64,000 bases of DNA from Actinomycetaceae bacterium (GCA_030524055.1 JAUNHH010000009.1:1-64000); one strand, 5' to 3'. Numbered from the stretch's first letter, positions 52,259 to 61,184 are shown. The notes: a model not told the origin generated them from the sequence alone. A program made the numbers and translations.

Positions 52259-52431
52259 AGCGACTGAATATGGTGATGAATGGCCGGATTATCGGACATG
52301 TGGATCAAGACGACCGTAGGAAGGTGACGCTGACTGCTCCTTCAATCGAGGGCGTGCCCCGCTTGTTGTCGCTAATCGAGGAGAATGACGCCAGCGTGGA
52401 GACTAATGCGCTAGTGCACCTCCGTTTATAG
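52255..52431 (+). CDS. HipS-like/HipA N-terminal fragment, 58 residues
   Basis: Small frame, ATG 52255 to TAG 52429-52431, coupled to hipB by ATGA. It starts M-K-R-L-N-M-V-M-N-G-R-I-I-G-H-V, the beta-hairpin start of the HipA N-subdomain (usually L-x-V-x-L-N-G-x-x-V-G-x-L), and later has P-R-L-L-S-L-I-E-E. In tripartite HipBST modules this subdomain is a separate protein, HipS. No kinase gene follows: the next gene is convergent 18 bases on. It is either a truncated hipA or an orphan HipS. Confidence 0.6.
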   Translation: MKRLNMVMNGRIIGHVDQDDRRKVTLTAPSIEGVPRLLSLIEENDASVETNALVHLRL

Positions 52432-52448
52432 GGGTTGTCCGCCGTGGG

Positions 52449-53405
52449 TTAGTGGCCGGCTTCTTCTTCGGCGGTGTCAGTCAGATAAGTGTGGATGCTG
52501 TACACGCGGAATGGGTCAGAGGTTTCCACTGTGACCAAAGCATCCTTAGTTGTACTGGTCTGCCCAGTCCACGGATTCGTCAACGTCACCTCCCATGTGG
52601 TTGTCAGCGTCACTGTTTGAGCAGGGCTGCCTTTGCGATAAATATGCTGTAGCTCCATTGACGGATACGGCGCCCCAGGAGTCGCGGAAACCAACGGTTC
52701 GGACCCGTCATTGAAATCAAACACAAACGAGGTCCCCACAAACGTCACCGCAATTTTGCGGCCAAACAACTCCACTTCTTTAACCTGACGCGGCTGGGAA
52801 GCATGTACCACCACAGGCACCTTAGTCACCTTATGCCGATACGGCTCCACCACAAGACCAGCACCCTTCACCCCAGCAAAACCGCTGGCGTAGTCGACAA
52901 TGCGTGTGGTTGACACGATTGTGGTTGAGCGGGTTTGATCCACCGGTTTAGGTGGAGTGATGCTAATCAACTCAGAGGAGGAATCTTGCCCGAGCCGGTT
53001 CTGAAGCATCACACCAAAAAGACACAAGTCCTTTTCGAATTCGCTTGGTTTTTCAAGGCATGCTGAGGCATCTGGACTGGAAGTGCGCGTTGGGATATCA
53101 GGCAGGGCCTCAAACTCTTCAGCAACAGAACCCTCTACCACAGGAGCCTCCACCTCAGGCACCACCTCAGAAACAGAAGGACCAGACTCCACAACCCCAG
53201 AAGACCCAGGAACCACCACCTCACGAGAAGCATCAAGCTGTACACCACCATCCTCATTGTCTGGAGTCATACCGAATGTGTTGATGCATTCAGTATTAGG
53301 AGGGCATTCGTTAGCTAATGCAGATGACATATTCGCGCCAAATAGGAAATTAGCAATTAGTATGGCGCAAACGCTGCGCGCTACCTTTTTAGTTTGTTCT
53401 CGCAT
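52449..53405 (-). CDS. Exported protein with PKD-like C-terminal domain
   Basis: 318-residue secreted protein of unknown function. A signal peptide (M-R-E-Q-T-K-K-V-A-R-S then a hydrophobic core, cleavage near A-L-A) is followed by a Val/Glu/Pro/Ser-rich linker, two Cys pairs, and a beta domain (about 220-310) with F-V-F-D-F-N-D-G-S-E-P-L and Y-P-S-M-E-L-Q-H-I-Y, similar to PKD folds (F-G-D-G...H-x-Y). The ATG at 53405 gives the signal peptide directly and overlaps the upstream DUF6318 gene by 17 bases, indicating co-translation. Repeated PKD-like proteins after DUF6318 genes suggest a secreted pair. Confidence 0.72.
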   Translation of the reverse strand: MREQTKKVARSVCAILIANFLFGANMSSALANECPPNTECINTFGMTPDNEDGGVQLDASREVVVPGSSGVVESGPSVSEVVPEVEAPVVEGSVAEEFEALPDIPTRTSSPDASACLEKPSEFEKDLCLFGVMLQNRLGQDSSSELISITPPKPVDQTRSTTIVSTTRIVDYASGFAGVKGAGLVVEPYRHKVTKVPVVVHASQPRQVKEVELFGRKIAVTFVGTSFVFDFNDGSEPLVSATPGAPYPSMELQHIYRKGSPAQTVTLTTTWEVTLTNPWTGQTSTTKDALVTVETSDPFRVYSIHTYLTDTAEEEAGH

Positions 53406-54225
53406 TAAGACCACAAGCTTTCCATTGATTATCAACCCAGCAGCAATCAATCGCCGCAGTTTGAGATATAGAATCGATCGAGGATAGGGTGCCGTTCTGG
53501 TAGGCCGTATGGCCTGGCAATGTGAAATCCACGATCACTGAATGGGGTGCGCCGCCAGACTGGACATTCTCGTGAGAAATAATCTCTCTTACGTGAATTT
53601 CAGCGTTACCTTTAGGGTCTATCCACCCTCCAGCAGAGTAAAGCCCGTCAACCTGTTTCACGGTATTGGCGCAGTTACTGCATTCCGGGGTCACTTTCCC
53701 CTTCAGGGGAGAAATGTCTCCAACTTTCCAGGTGTAGATGTGTAGTTCCACGTAGTGCTTGGCAAATGCTTGTGCGCCTTCGGGGGTTTCTTGTTTTGCT
53801 TCGTCGGGTAGTTCTGGTGGGGTCAGGTTGCCCTGGTCGGGCTGAAGCAGACGCCCATCAGGCCCGACCCTGTACCCATTGGACATCGGCCCATCCACAG
53901 TAGACTGCCCGCCCGTGGCGGCTGACTGGCCACCAGCACCACTGCCAGACTGGCCGGTAGCCGACTGGCCCGCGCCAGATTGAGCAACAGCAGGCGCAGC
54001 CGGCCTGCCCGCACTAGTGGACGGCTCCTGGGGCGGCTTATGGCAAAACGTCAAATACACGACGCAAATAGCAACCAGCCATGAGATTCCAGCCGCCCAC
54101 CACCAGCGCCTAATCACCCGATCCATCTCCGGATCATCACGCTCAAACTCACGATCCTCACCCCGCCTAGCAGCACCGCTATAACGAGGAGAACCACCAC
54201 CATAATCATGCCTATCTGGACACAT
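53389..54225 (-). CDS. DUF6318-type membrane-anchored protein
   Basis: 278 residues. A charged N-terminus precedes one membrane helix (about 46-66), then a Ser/Gly/Gln-rich linker (G-Q-S-x repeats) and a DUF6318 domain: P-P-E-L-P-D-E-A-K-Q-E-T-P-E-G-A-Q-A-F-A, Y-T-W-K-V-G-D, P-E-C-S-N-C, Y-S-A-G-G-W-I-D, and C-terminal Cys pair C-C...C-G. The ATG at 54225 stands six bases after a TAACGT -10 box, so the message is probably leaderless. DUF6318 proteins are actinobacterial and uncharacterised. Confidence 0.8.
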   Translation of the reverse strand: MCPDRHDYGGGSPRYSGAARRGEDREFERDDPEMDRVIRRWWWAAGISWLVAICVVYLTFCHKPPQEPSTSAGRPAAPAVAQSGAGQSATGQSGSGAGGQSAATGGQSTVDGPMSNGYRVGPDGRLLQPDQGNLTPPELPDEAKQETPEGAQAFAKHYVELHIYTWKVGDISPLKGKVTPECSNCANTVKQVDGLYSAGGWIDPKGNAEIHVREIISHENVQSGGAPHSVIVDFTLPGHTAYQNGTLSSIDSISQTAAIDCCWVDNQWKACGLNARTN

Positions 54226-54231
54226 ACACAA

Positions 54232-54261
54232 ACGTTAGACCAACATCACACCCCCTGTCAT
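54232..54261 (-). promoter_or_regulatory. Leaderless promoter of DUF6318 gene
   Basis: ATGACA (54256-54261), 18 bases, TAACGT (54232-54237), six bases, ATG. The same layout precedes the truncated paralogue. Confidence 0.7.
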
Positions 54262-54467
54262 CACTTTGAACACACTCAATCGCATCAAAAACCCAGACCG
54301 CGCGCATCAAATAGGTTTTGATCAGGCAAATGTGTTTCTTATGAGGGGTAGGGTAGGGGGCAAAATTGGTCAATTTGTGCTGATAGCAAGGAAATATTGG
54401 CTATAGAGGCATACTGTGCCTGGCCTTTTCACTTGCCCTCGGGTTGAGCCCGCATGTTATCCGCCTG

Positions 54468-54920
54468 TTACTCGGCTTCTTCAGGCGGTTCGGCTGGGGG
54501 CAGGTTTTCTTGGTCGTCTTCGTGTGCTTGCTCGTCAGAGCTGACTTGGTGCCCAAGGGATGTTGGGTCATCAGCCTCGGACTGGCCAGTGGCACTATTA
54601 CCCGCTTGGATGGCGCCGGACTGGGAAGATTGGGCCTGATTGGCGTGCCCATCGGATTGAACTTCACTCAAGGCAGCATCGCGGGCGATCATTTCCTCCA
54701 GTTCTTCTGTAGTAGTCAATGCTGGAAGAGGGTGAAAAATATTCAGGTACATAACATATGTGCCTGCCATGGCTACCACTACAAGCATTGCCCACCAGAA
54801 GTACACGCTCTTAGAGGTCTGTAAATGCTGGTGTTTACGACGTTTTTCCTCCAGTAACCTCAAGGCTTCTTCGACCTCAGGGTCCGGATGCTGAATCGGC
54901 TCGGGTTTTTGCGGCCACAT
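54468..54920 (-). pseudogene. Truncated DUF6318 paralogue
   Basis: 150-residue protein with the same plan as its neighbour: polar N-terminus (Lys/Glu-rich helix), one membrane helix (about 40-62) and a Ser/Gln/Gly-rich linker, ending E-N-L-P-P-A-E-P-P-E-E-A-E and stop, exactly where the neighbour continues into its DUF6318 domain (N-L-T-P-P-E-L-P-D-E-A-K). So it keeps anchor and linker but has lost the folded domain. The ~240 bases after the stop hold no recognisable remainder. It could still be expressed, since its promoter is intact. Confidence 0.65.
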
Positions 54921-54926
54921 GCCTAT

Positions 54927-54956
54927 ACGCTAGACCACCCTCACACTCCCTGTCAG
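54927..54956 (-). promoter_or_regulatory. Leaderless promoter of truncated paralogue
   Basis: CTGACA (54951-54956), 18 bases, TAGCGT (54927-54932), six bases, ATG at 54920. Sequence upstream (GTGTGTTCAAA near 54270; TAGTGTGTTCAAA near 54965) is conserved between the two promoters. Confidence 0.7.
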
Positions 54957-54993
54957 CAGTTTGAACACACTAAAGTGCGTCGAAAACCTGCGT

Positions 54994-56178
54994 TTACGCC
55001 TGAGAAAGCGCAGCAGTTTTGCGCGCTGCGCGTTCTTTTTCTCGAATGGCACCCCGGCCTCGTCGATGACCATTCAGCCACTTACCCACCCACGTGCCAC
55101 GGATGAAGAAGTGGTACGTCCCCAAGGCAATAATGACCGTACCTACCCACGTAATAAGCAGCTTTACGACAATAGGAAGCGACAAATCCGCCAGCGGGAT
55201 CTCAATAGCGACTAAAAGAAGCAAGTGAACCAGGTAAACCCAATAGGAGGAATCAGCTAAATAACGAATAACCCGATTCTCGCTACTGAAATAGCGAACT
55301 GCAAAACCAATAAACCCAAAAGTGAGGAGCCATGACGCAAGGGAAACTGCACTAGCTAAAGGGAAAGGTATCTTTATGCCTGAAATGACAAAGGCTGCCA
55401 CGGCCAAAAGCAGCCCTGGAACGAAATAGAACGCCCAGCGGCGGCCAATATGATGCATGGAATCAGGAATGCGGTGAAGAAGCCAGCCAGAAAGGAAAGC
55501 TGAACCATAAGCGATCATATGGGTCGCGTAAGGGAGGATAAAACCGGGTGCGTCTACTCCTGAAGTGGGATCTCCGCCCTGAATATTTAAAGCCAACCAC
55601 ATGGCTAAAGCAGGAATGAGGAAACCCCACGGCTTACTCAACCAGGTGGCCACACGCGCCGTACACTTCCCAAGTTTTTCCGATCCTAAAATGCGCGACA
55701 AGAGGGCTCGCAATCCCAGGGTCAAAAGAATGCAATAGTAGAGGATAAAGAGGAACCATAAGTGGCCGACAGTGTACTGGCTGCCCACTGTTTGGGTCGG
55801 AAGAGGCATGCCGCGGTACTGATATCCCCAAGCAGCTAAAGGCCCTAGAGGTAAAACCAGGAGCGGCCAAAAGATCGCTCCCGGCAAAAGGATTCTCTTG
55901 CTTCTGTCTTTGAGGAAAGTGCCCACCCCTTTGCGCTGCACAACCATTCTCGCAAAATAGCCGGCAAGCAGCATAAACGTGGTCATCCGGAAAAGGTGAA
56001 TAAGGTAGAGAAATAAGAGTGCCCATAGTGTGCTTTGATTATCGACAACCAGCCACTGTGTCCCGATTTCGGGAATAAAGGGCATGAGTGAATGTAGGAC
56101 CACACCAAGAAGAAGAGCGAATCCTCGGGCGGCATCAAGACCGTGAAGGCGTTGGCGGGTGGGTGTGCTGGTGCTCAT
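54994..56178 (-). CDS. Acyltransferase-3 family membrane protein (OpgC/MdoC-like)
   Basis: 394-residue membrane acyltransferase with about ten helices. The N-terminus has the family R-L-x-G-L-D-A-A-R-G-F-A-L-L-L-G-V-V-L-H-S with the catalytic His, then F-R-M-T-T-F-M-L-L-A-G-Y-F-A-R and the R-S-K-R-I-L-L-P motif; the end is basic. Members transfer acetyl or succinyl groups to extracytoplasmic sugars. GAGG lies before the ATG. The 3' end carries a repeat word out of the usual frame (R-G-R-G-A, 55052-55063). The promoter of the truncated DUF6318 gene lies just downstream of its stop. Confidence 0.85.
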   Translation of the reverse strand: MSTSTPTRQRLHGLDAARGFALLLGVVLHSLMPFIPEIGTQWLVVDNQSTLWALLFLYLIHLFRMTTFMLLAGYFARMVVQRKGVGTFLKDRSKRILLPGAIFWPLLVLPLGPLAAWGYQYRGMPLPTQTVGSQYTVGHLWFLFILYYCILLTLGLRALLSRILGSEKLGKCTARVATWLSKPWGFLIPALAMWLALNIQGGDPTSGVDAPGFILPYATHMIAYGSAFLSGWLLHRIPDSMHHIGRRWAFYFVPGLLLAVAAFVISGIKIPFPLASAVSLASWLLTFGFIGFAVRYFSSENRVIRYLADSSYWVYLVHLLLLVAIEIPLADLSLPIVVKLLITWVGTVIIALGTYHFFIRGTWVGKWLNGHRRGRGAIREKERAARKTAALSQA

Positions 56179-56388
56179 TGCGGGACCTCGTTGTAGAACG
56201 TGATAGCAATATGATATCTATTTTTTCTCGCGCCGCAAGAGGGGAAGCGTGGATCCGCTTGACCCGCGTAGATATGGGGGAATGTCGGCATGTAGGCGCT
56301 CAACGCACAGACTGTGGAGCATTGAGGTGCCAGCGGCGCGCTGCACTCGTTGATTACCAGGGCGTTCGCCATGGCAGGCCCGCCCCAC

Positions 56389-56823
56389 TTAATGAAACGA
56401 TTTCAACTGTTCATGTGCGCAGTGCCAGGCCCATCGCAAAGGGTCGCTCAACCAATCTGTCCCCGCCATAATTCGCTGCGGCGTCCACTTACCGTTGTCG
56501 TCGGGAGTCTCGAAAAATTCCAGAACGAAACTGTGGCTGAAATGCCCAAAATCCGTCACCGGTTCTAAATCAAGATCGTCAAGCCATGGGCGATCCTCAA
56601 ATGCAAAGGCAAGGGAAAGTGTGCCAACATCGCTGACCCATAGGGCAGCAAAATCGCTACAGCAATGAAAAACTGTGTAATCCCGGGTGCGACGCAGGCC
56701 AACCCCAGGATGAATAGCCAGACCGCGCAGAATCAGCGCCTGATAAAAAGGCAGCAGTCGGCGTTCCCGCACCCGAAATAGCTCAGCGAATTCCACGCGG
56801 CACCATTCGTTATTTCTCGGCAA
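56389..56823 (-). CDS. Unknown protein coupled to nitrite reductase gene
   Basis: 144-residue protein, no family recognised. It is aromatic-rich and acidic (F-E-D-R-P-W-L-D-D-L-D-L; W-L-S-D-P-L-R-W-A-W-H) with adjacent Cys in F-H-C-C-S-D and several His near the C-terminus. No membrane helix. It starts with a TTG at 56823 inside the last codons of nirK, with GGGG upstream, a 14-base overlap that implies translational coupling. Conserved linkage, if confirmed, would suggest a copper or NO-related accessory role. Confidence 0.6.
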   Translation of the reverse strand: MPRNNEWCRVEFAELFRVRERRLLPFYQALILRGLAIHPGVGLRRTRDYTVFHCCSDFAALWVSDVGTLSLAFAFEDRPWLDDLDLEPVTDFGHFSHSFVLEFFETPDDNGKWTPQRIMAGTDWLSDPLRWAWHCAHEQLKSFH

Positions 56824-58285
56824 TTATTTGCCCCATAGCACCCGCTTCAGCCATAGACATTCGGTGATTAACAAAGGTGTAGGTGCCAGGTTCTACCAGA
56901 GTAAACTCCACAAAACCTCCCTGGGCAGCAAGTAAAGGCAAAACCTGCGCACCACCTTTTCCGCTGGGCCCACCTTTACGCAAAGTAAAGTCCCCTTCAT
57001 TCCATACAGTGTCAAATTGCGTGCCCACCACATGGAAAGCCATATCGATATTTGGCCCGGCATCCATTACCCAAATGCGTACGCGCTCACCCACTTTCAC
57101 GCGCAAAGGGTGGGCCATATATTGGTAGGGCCGTCCATTAAAAGCCTGCAGATCGGGAGTCATTGCTGCCAATTTCTTCGGATCGGCATAGCCGCCATTT
57201 TCCGAGAGATAAAACTCCTGAGCTACCAATGCAAATTGATGATCCACAGGATCAGCATCCTCAGGCTCAATAATAACTGCCCCATTCATTCCTTGAGCAA
57301 TATGCATTGCCATGGGGTGAGTGGCGCAATGGTAAAGCCAAATCCCAGCCCGCTCAGCTTTAAATGTGTATTCCAGGGTTTGTCCGGGCTCAATAGTTTT
57401 CATGACCTCATCAGGAGAAACGATCCCCGCGTGGAAATCCAGAGAATGCCCCATAGAGCCATCATTTTTCAGGGTGATATGGAAGGTATCCCCCACGCGG
57501 CCATGCAACATTGGGCCAGGAACTTGGCCATTAAAAGACCAGGATTTCCTCGTGACATTATTCGTCAGACGATATTCGCCTTCGCGCGCCTCCATAGTGA
57601 GGCGGTGGACCCGCTCATTTCCTAGGGGTTTTAATGCCGCTGGATAAGGTTCAACGGTGGCAGCATAGTCAGTGAGTTCCTGGGCAGTGGGAACACCGGG
57701 AGCCCGCCCATCCCCATGGCCGCCCATACCACTCATACTGTGACTGCCCGCCGCACCCTGATCAGTAGTAGTACCCGGGGCAGCTGCCACGCCACCATCC
57801 GCAGGCACGCCCGTGGCAATCACATCAAAAGTCATTCCAGCCTCACGGTGGCCAGGCAGGGTGCACCACCCAGAAATATTCCCGCCCACCATTTCAACGT
57901 CAATGGTGCCGCTTTCCCCGGGTGCCAAAGAGCCCGTGGTCTGGCCAGTGGAAAGGGCTAAATCATGTCGCTGATCGCCTGTATTTTTCACGGTAATCAC
58001 AAGACGATTGCCAGCAGGGACTTCAATCGAGCTCGGCGTAAAAGCCATCCCCTTAATGGAGACCTCAACGGTGGTGGTTTGACCGGTTGGGGTCACCGCA
58101 GCGTGCGAAGTGGCAGTTCCGCCCGCAGCCCCGGCCTCGTGAGAAGACGATGACACTGGTCTGCCTGGGCCAAGGATGACAGCGGTAATCGTTAGTGCGA
58201 CAACGGTGACGACGCCCATCACCATGGCGCCGGCGCGATCTAAGGAGGATGAGGGGGTGATTTTTGCGGGCTGCACATTACTCAT
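56810..58285 (-). CDS. nirK: Copper nitrite reductase with N-terminal cupredoxin domain
   Basis: 491-residue enzyme reducing nitrite to nitric oxide outside the membrane. Residues ~12-32 are a membrane anchor. An extra cupredoxin domain (about 70-160) has V-P-A-G-N-R-L-V-I-T-V-K-N and the copper loop W-C-T-L-P-G-H-R-E-A-G-M. The catalytic part begins near residue 225 with S-F-N-G-Q-V-P-G-P, H-S-L-D-F-H-A-G (catalytic Asp and His), W-L-Y-H-C-A-T-H-P-M-A-M-H (type 1/type 2 ligands) and F-H-V-V-G-T-Q-F-D. The fusion could deliver electrons internally. It overlaps the upstream gene by eight bases. Confidence 0.92.
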   Translation of the reverse strand: MSNVQPAKITPSSSLDRAGAMVMGVVTVVALTITAVILGPGRPVSSSSHEAGAAGGTATSHAAVTPTGQTTTVEVSIKGMAFTPSSIEVPAGNRLVITVKNTGDQRHDLALSTGQTTGSLAPGESGTIDVEMVGGNISGWCTLPGHREAGMTFDVIATGVPADGGVAAAPGTTTDQGAAGSHSMSGMGGHGDGRAPGVPTAQELTDYAATVEPYPAALKPLGNERVHRLTMEAREGEYRLTNNVTRKSWSFNGQVPGPMLHGRVGDTFHITLKNDGSMGHSLDFHAGIVSPDEVMKTIEPGQTLEYTFKAERAGIWLYHCATHPMAMHIAQGMNGAVIIEPEDADPVDHQFALVAQEFYLSENGGYADPKKLAAMTPDLQAFNGRPYQYMAHPLRVKVGERVRIWVMDAGPNIDMAFHVVGTQFDTVWNEGDFTLRKGGPSGKGGAQVLPLLAAQGGFVEFTLVEPGTYTFVNHRMSMAEAGAMGQIIAEK

Positions 58286-59759
58286 CGGAATCTCCTTGGG
58301 CAGGTGGGGTAGTATTTTCTAGCGTGGACGAGGGCGGGGTAGCGGCCTTGCCACCACCAGATAATAACGATGGGCCACGTGGTGTAGGTGCTTCCTGAGA
58401 TGACATAGCTGCAGGTGCACTCCGTCGCTGTGCCGCTTCACGAGCAGCCCGAGCCTGCACAATGCCACCGCGAGCAAAAGCGACAATATCAATGCAATAG
58501 GTGGCAATGACGGCGAGCCAACACAGGATAGGTAGTAGCGGTAATGAAGATTCTGCCCCGCCTTCGTGAAGAAAAAGGACGCTGAGGACGATGAGAGCAC
58601 TATTGCGAATACCAAGCCGCTGCATTCCCAGAACCTCAAGAATAGCGATTCCCTGACGGACAACGCTCGGACCGCCGCCAATCACCACTGGCATTAAATA
58701 GGTCAGCGCACCGACTAAAACCTGGAGGAGGCCGCCCGCCCCAATAATGGCAATCCAGGTGATTGAGGTGGCGCGCAAAGTCGTCGGATCAGTGGCACTC
58801 CATGCGCGAATAGCAGTGGACGTGAGAGCAATAACCAGCCAGATGACTCCACAGGCACTCGCCCATGATCCATATTCTTTCGGACCTTTCACGCGGGCAG
58901 CGCTAATAAGCGGATAAAAGACTCCGAGAATAACGGCCGCCACCACAAGAAGAAGCCCTAAAGCCACGCCAGGTAATAGTGACAAAAGGGCACTCAGAGT
59001 AGCGGCAGATAAGCCAATAATCCACACAGGAAGGGCAGCGATAGCAAAAGAAACAGCCCTTGGATCCATCCGAGTTCGCAACATTGTGGGCCCTAAGGTC
59101 ACTAAAGTGCCGCCCATAGTGAGGCCCACCCAGCCCACAACAGCAGATAAAGCGTGTGCCAAAGTCAGGGCATCACGCGCCTCAATAAGCCACTGCGGCG
59201 CAGAGGGAACAAAAATGGCAACCGTTACGCACCCAGCAATAATGGCCGTGACCACTAAAAATGCTGCTGACGCCCAATAGAAACGAATAACAACAGCAAA
59301 ACGAGAGGCCAAATTCTTCCGCGCTGCCTGGACTAAAGCTATTCCATGCCAGGCTGCCACACCGCCAATAATTGTCGCCCCCGCCACCGTGCCGATGGCT
59401 TGCCCGGTCCACATAGAAATAATGAGTAGAACCAAGGCAGCATTAAAAAGAAGAATGCGGCGCGTATTATCCCGCCATGACCAATGATCGCCAGGAGGAA
59501 GATGAAGAAGAGCACGCGCAAAATACCAGGACCATTGGAAAATTGAATTCGTTAAAACGCCCAATGTGACCAGGTGAATCATTGTCCACAGATTCTGTGG
59601 AATAAGGCCGCGCGTGGCAATAGTGGCCACAGCGCAGGCTGCGGCAAGAAGCATCCACAAGGTGGTGAGGCGATCAGTGCGCGATGAACGGCCGCGATTG
59701 CCACGAGGCCGGGCCTGTGTCGAGGAGTCAGAAGGGGGAGGGGTTGGGGAAATCTTCAT
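58278..59759 (-). CDS. Polytopic membrane protein, NnrS/heme-copper-like, nirK-linked
   Basis: 493-residue membrane protein with about twelve helices and a Ser/Pro/Ala-rich cytoplasmic C-terminus. His residues occur at helix positions (I-H-L-V-T-L-G-V-L-T-N, A-A-W-H-G-I-A, A-L-T-L-A-H-A-L-S-A-V-V-G-W-V-G), resembling the quinol-type NO reductase-like or NnrS proteins that accompany nirK in actinobacteria. Function is unproven; heme or copper insertion or NO handling are candidates. It overlaps the upstream gene by ATGA and nirK by eight bases. A repeat word lies near its end (58328-58339). Confidence 0.75.
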   Translation of the reverse strand: MKISPTPPPSDSSTQARPRGNRGRSSRTDRLTTLWMLLAAACAVATIATRGLIPQNLWTMIHLVTLGVLTNSIFQWSWYFARALLHLPPGDHWSWRDNTRRILLFNAALVLLIISMWTGQAIGTVAGATIIGGVAAWHGIALVQAARKNLASRFAVVIRFYWASAAFLVVTAIIAGCVTVAIFVPSAPQWLIEARDALTLAHALSAVVGWVGLTMGGTLVTLGPTMLRTRMDPRAVSFAIAALPVWIIGLSAATLSALLSLLPGVALGLLLVVAAVILGVFYPLISAARVKGPKEYGSWASACGVIWLVIALTSTAIRAWSATDPTTLRATSITWIAIIGAGGLLQVLVGALTYLMPVVIGGGPSVVRQGIAILEVLGMQRLGIRNSALIVLSVLFLHEGGAESSLPLLPILCWLAVIATYCIDIVAFARGGIVQARAAREAAQRRSAPAAMSSQEAPTPRGPSLLSGGGKAATPPSSTLENTTPPAQGDSDE

Positions 59760-61132
59760 GCCTGCCCCTTCGTGGGTGAGGCCGCTTCCGAAGCCGCCAC
59801 ATGTGGGGAAGATGAGGGCGTGGGCGATGTGTCCTGGCCAGTGCTGGGGGTGGCAGTAGCAGTAGCTTTTCGCGTGACCCGTGCCTGATGAATGGCCAGC
59901 CCGAGATTGAGGCCAATAAAGACAAGGAATGTGGCCACCCCTAATGCGCCACCCAATTGCCAGATTCCAGTGTCAGCGCGGACATCGCCAATAATGCGGG
60001 TGAAGAGTGCCAGGTGGAAAAGAATAAGGACTACCCACATTGCGCGGTGATAAGGCAATTCTCGGCGGGCAACGGCCGGAATAATCACTGGTGCATGGGC
60101 AACTACCATTGACATGACAAAGCCAATTGATAAGGCGTGAATGCCTGCGTCATATCCCCAACCAGAGAATTGTGGTGGGGCAATAACCCACATGACTGCG
60201 GGAATGAGTGCCCATCCATGTCCAAGAAGCATGGCCCAGCCAGCAAGTCGGGGCAAGCCTGATAGACGTGCCGTATTCCGAGCGACATCATGAATAGCGA
60301 CATCAATGACCAGAGCAGCTAATGCCAAGCCGAGAATGGGATAACCAAAAGGGGGAGAGAGGAGGGTAAGCAAAAGGCCAATGACCAAGGCGCTAGATTC
60401 GCCAAGAATACGGAGTTCAACGGAACCGCTCATAAATTGAATACGCGCAAGCTCCAGGCGCTCACCCATAATGGTCAGGACTAGGAACATGAGCCACCAG
60501 GGAACAATCACAGCAACTTCTAAGCCTCGCCACCATAAAAGAGTTCCGCAGACACCAACAACAGCGCCTAAACCTTGAACGAGGAGAGCAATTGATTGTT
60601 GGCGGCCGCGCCAAATTACCGCATAAATCGCACACAAGGCCGCCATCGACAATGTCCACAGGAAACCAGGCAACATTCGTGCTGGCTGAAATCCTGGCAA
60701 AGTAGCTGCCAAAAATGACGGAATAGGCAGAGCAGAAAGAGTGTCACGAATAACCGGATTCAGTGCGACAATAACTGCAGCAATGGCCCCAGCCCCGGCA
60801 AAAAATGGCGCGATATAGGCCCAGCGTGTGCCAACTTTTCCGCTAATAGCACCGCTATTAACGTCTGTATTTTGAGCAGTGATGCCACCGCCTACCCCTG
60901 CCTGAAGTGAAACGGCGCGTTCCAAACAAATGGCAGTCCCTAAAAATCCATGGACCATCAAAATACCGTGAATAGAGCCTAAATCCGGGTGACTAATCGG
61001 GGCTAAGGTGCCCAGTCGAATCAGTGCCGCATCCAGACCGCACATTAAGGCGATTCCCCCTAGGGCCAATAGGGCAAGGCGGCCAATAGGTAGCGGCGCG
61101 GGAGGAAGCGAGCGGGAAGAGCCTGCGGTCAT
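59756..61132 (-). CDS. NnrS-like polytopic membrane protein
   Basis: 458-residue membrane protein, about twelve helices. It has the NnrS-type first-helix His region (I-S-H-P-D-L-G-S-I-H-G-I-L-M-V-H-G-F-L-G), further conserved His in D-V-A-I-H-D-V-A-R-N and the paired A-L-S-I-G-F-V-M-S-M-V-V-A-H-A-P-V. NnrS proteins bind heme and copper and protect against NO-related stress. It starts the nirK operon; the ATG at 61132 stands six bases after a TACGGT box, a leaderless start. A Ser/Thr/Pro/Ala-rich tail ends it. Confidence 0.8.
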   Translation of the reverse strand: MTAGSSRSLPPAPLPIGRLALLALGGIALMCGLDAALIRLGTLAPISHPDLGSIHGILMVHGFLGTAICLERAVSLQAGVGGGITAQNTDVNSGAISGKVGTRWAYIAPFFAGAGAIAAVIVALNPVIRDTLSALPIPSFLAATLPGFQPARMLPGFLWTLSMAALCAIYAVIWRGRQQSIALLVQGLGAVVGVCGTLLWWRGLEVAVIVPWWLMFLVLTIMGERLELARIQFMSGSVELRILGESSALVIGLLLTLLSPPFGYPILGLALAALVIDVAIHDVARNTARLSGLPRLAGWAMLLGHGWALIPAVMWVIAPPQFSGWGYDAGIHALSIGFVMSMVVAHAPVIIPAVARRELPYHRAMWVVLILFHLALFTRIIGDVRADTGIWQLGGALGVATFLVFIGLNLGLAIHQARVTRKATATATPSTGQDTSPTPSSSPHVAASEAASPTKGQA

Positions 61133-61138
61133 GCTCTA

Positions 61139-61144
61139 ACCGTA
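61139..61144 (-). promoter_or_regulatory. -10 box of leaderless nirK operon promoter
   Basis: TACGGT on the minus strand, then TAGAGC and the ATG at 61132. The region upstream is A/T-poor with no clear -35. Confidence 0.5.
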
Positions 61145-61184
61145 TCGAGAATCGGCCTTTTTGTGTCTGTTGAGCGTGACATAT

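Noticed and set aside
56393..56405. TGAAACGATTTCA as a fourth rhamnose operator
   Set aside because: It lies at the 3' end of the nirK-linked gene, far from any promoter; probably chance.
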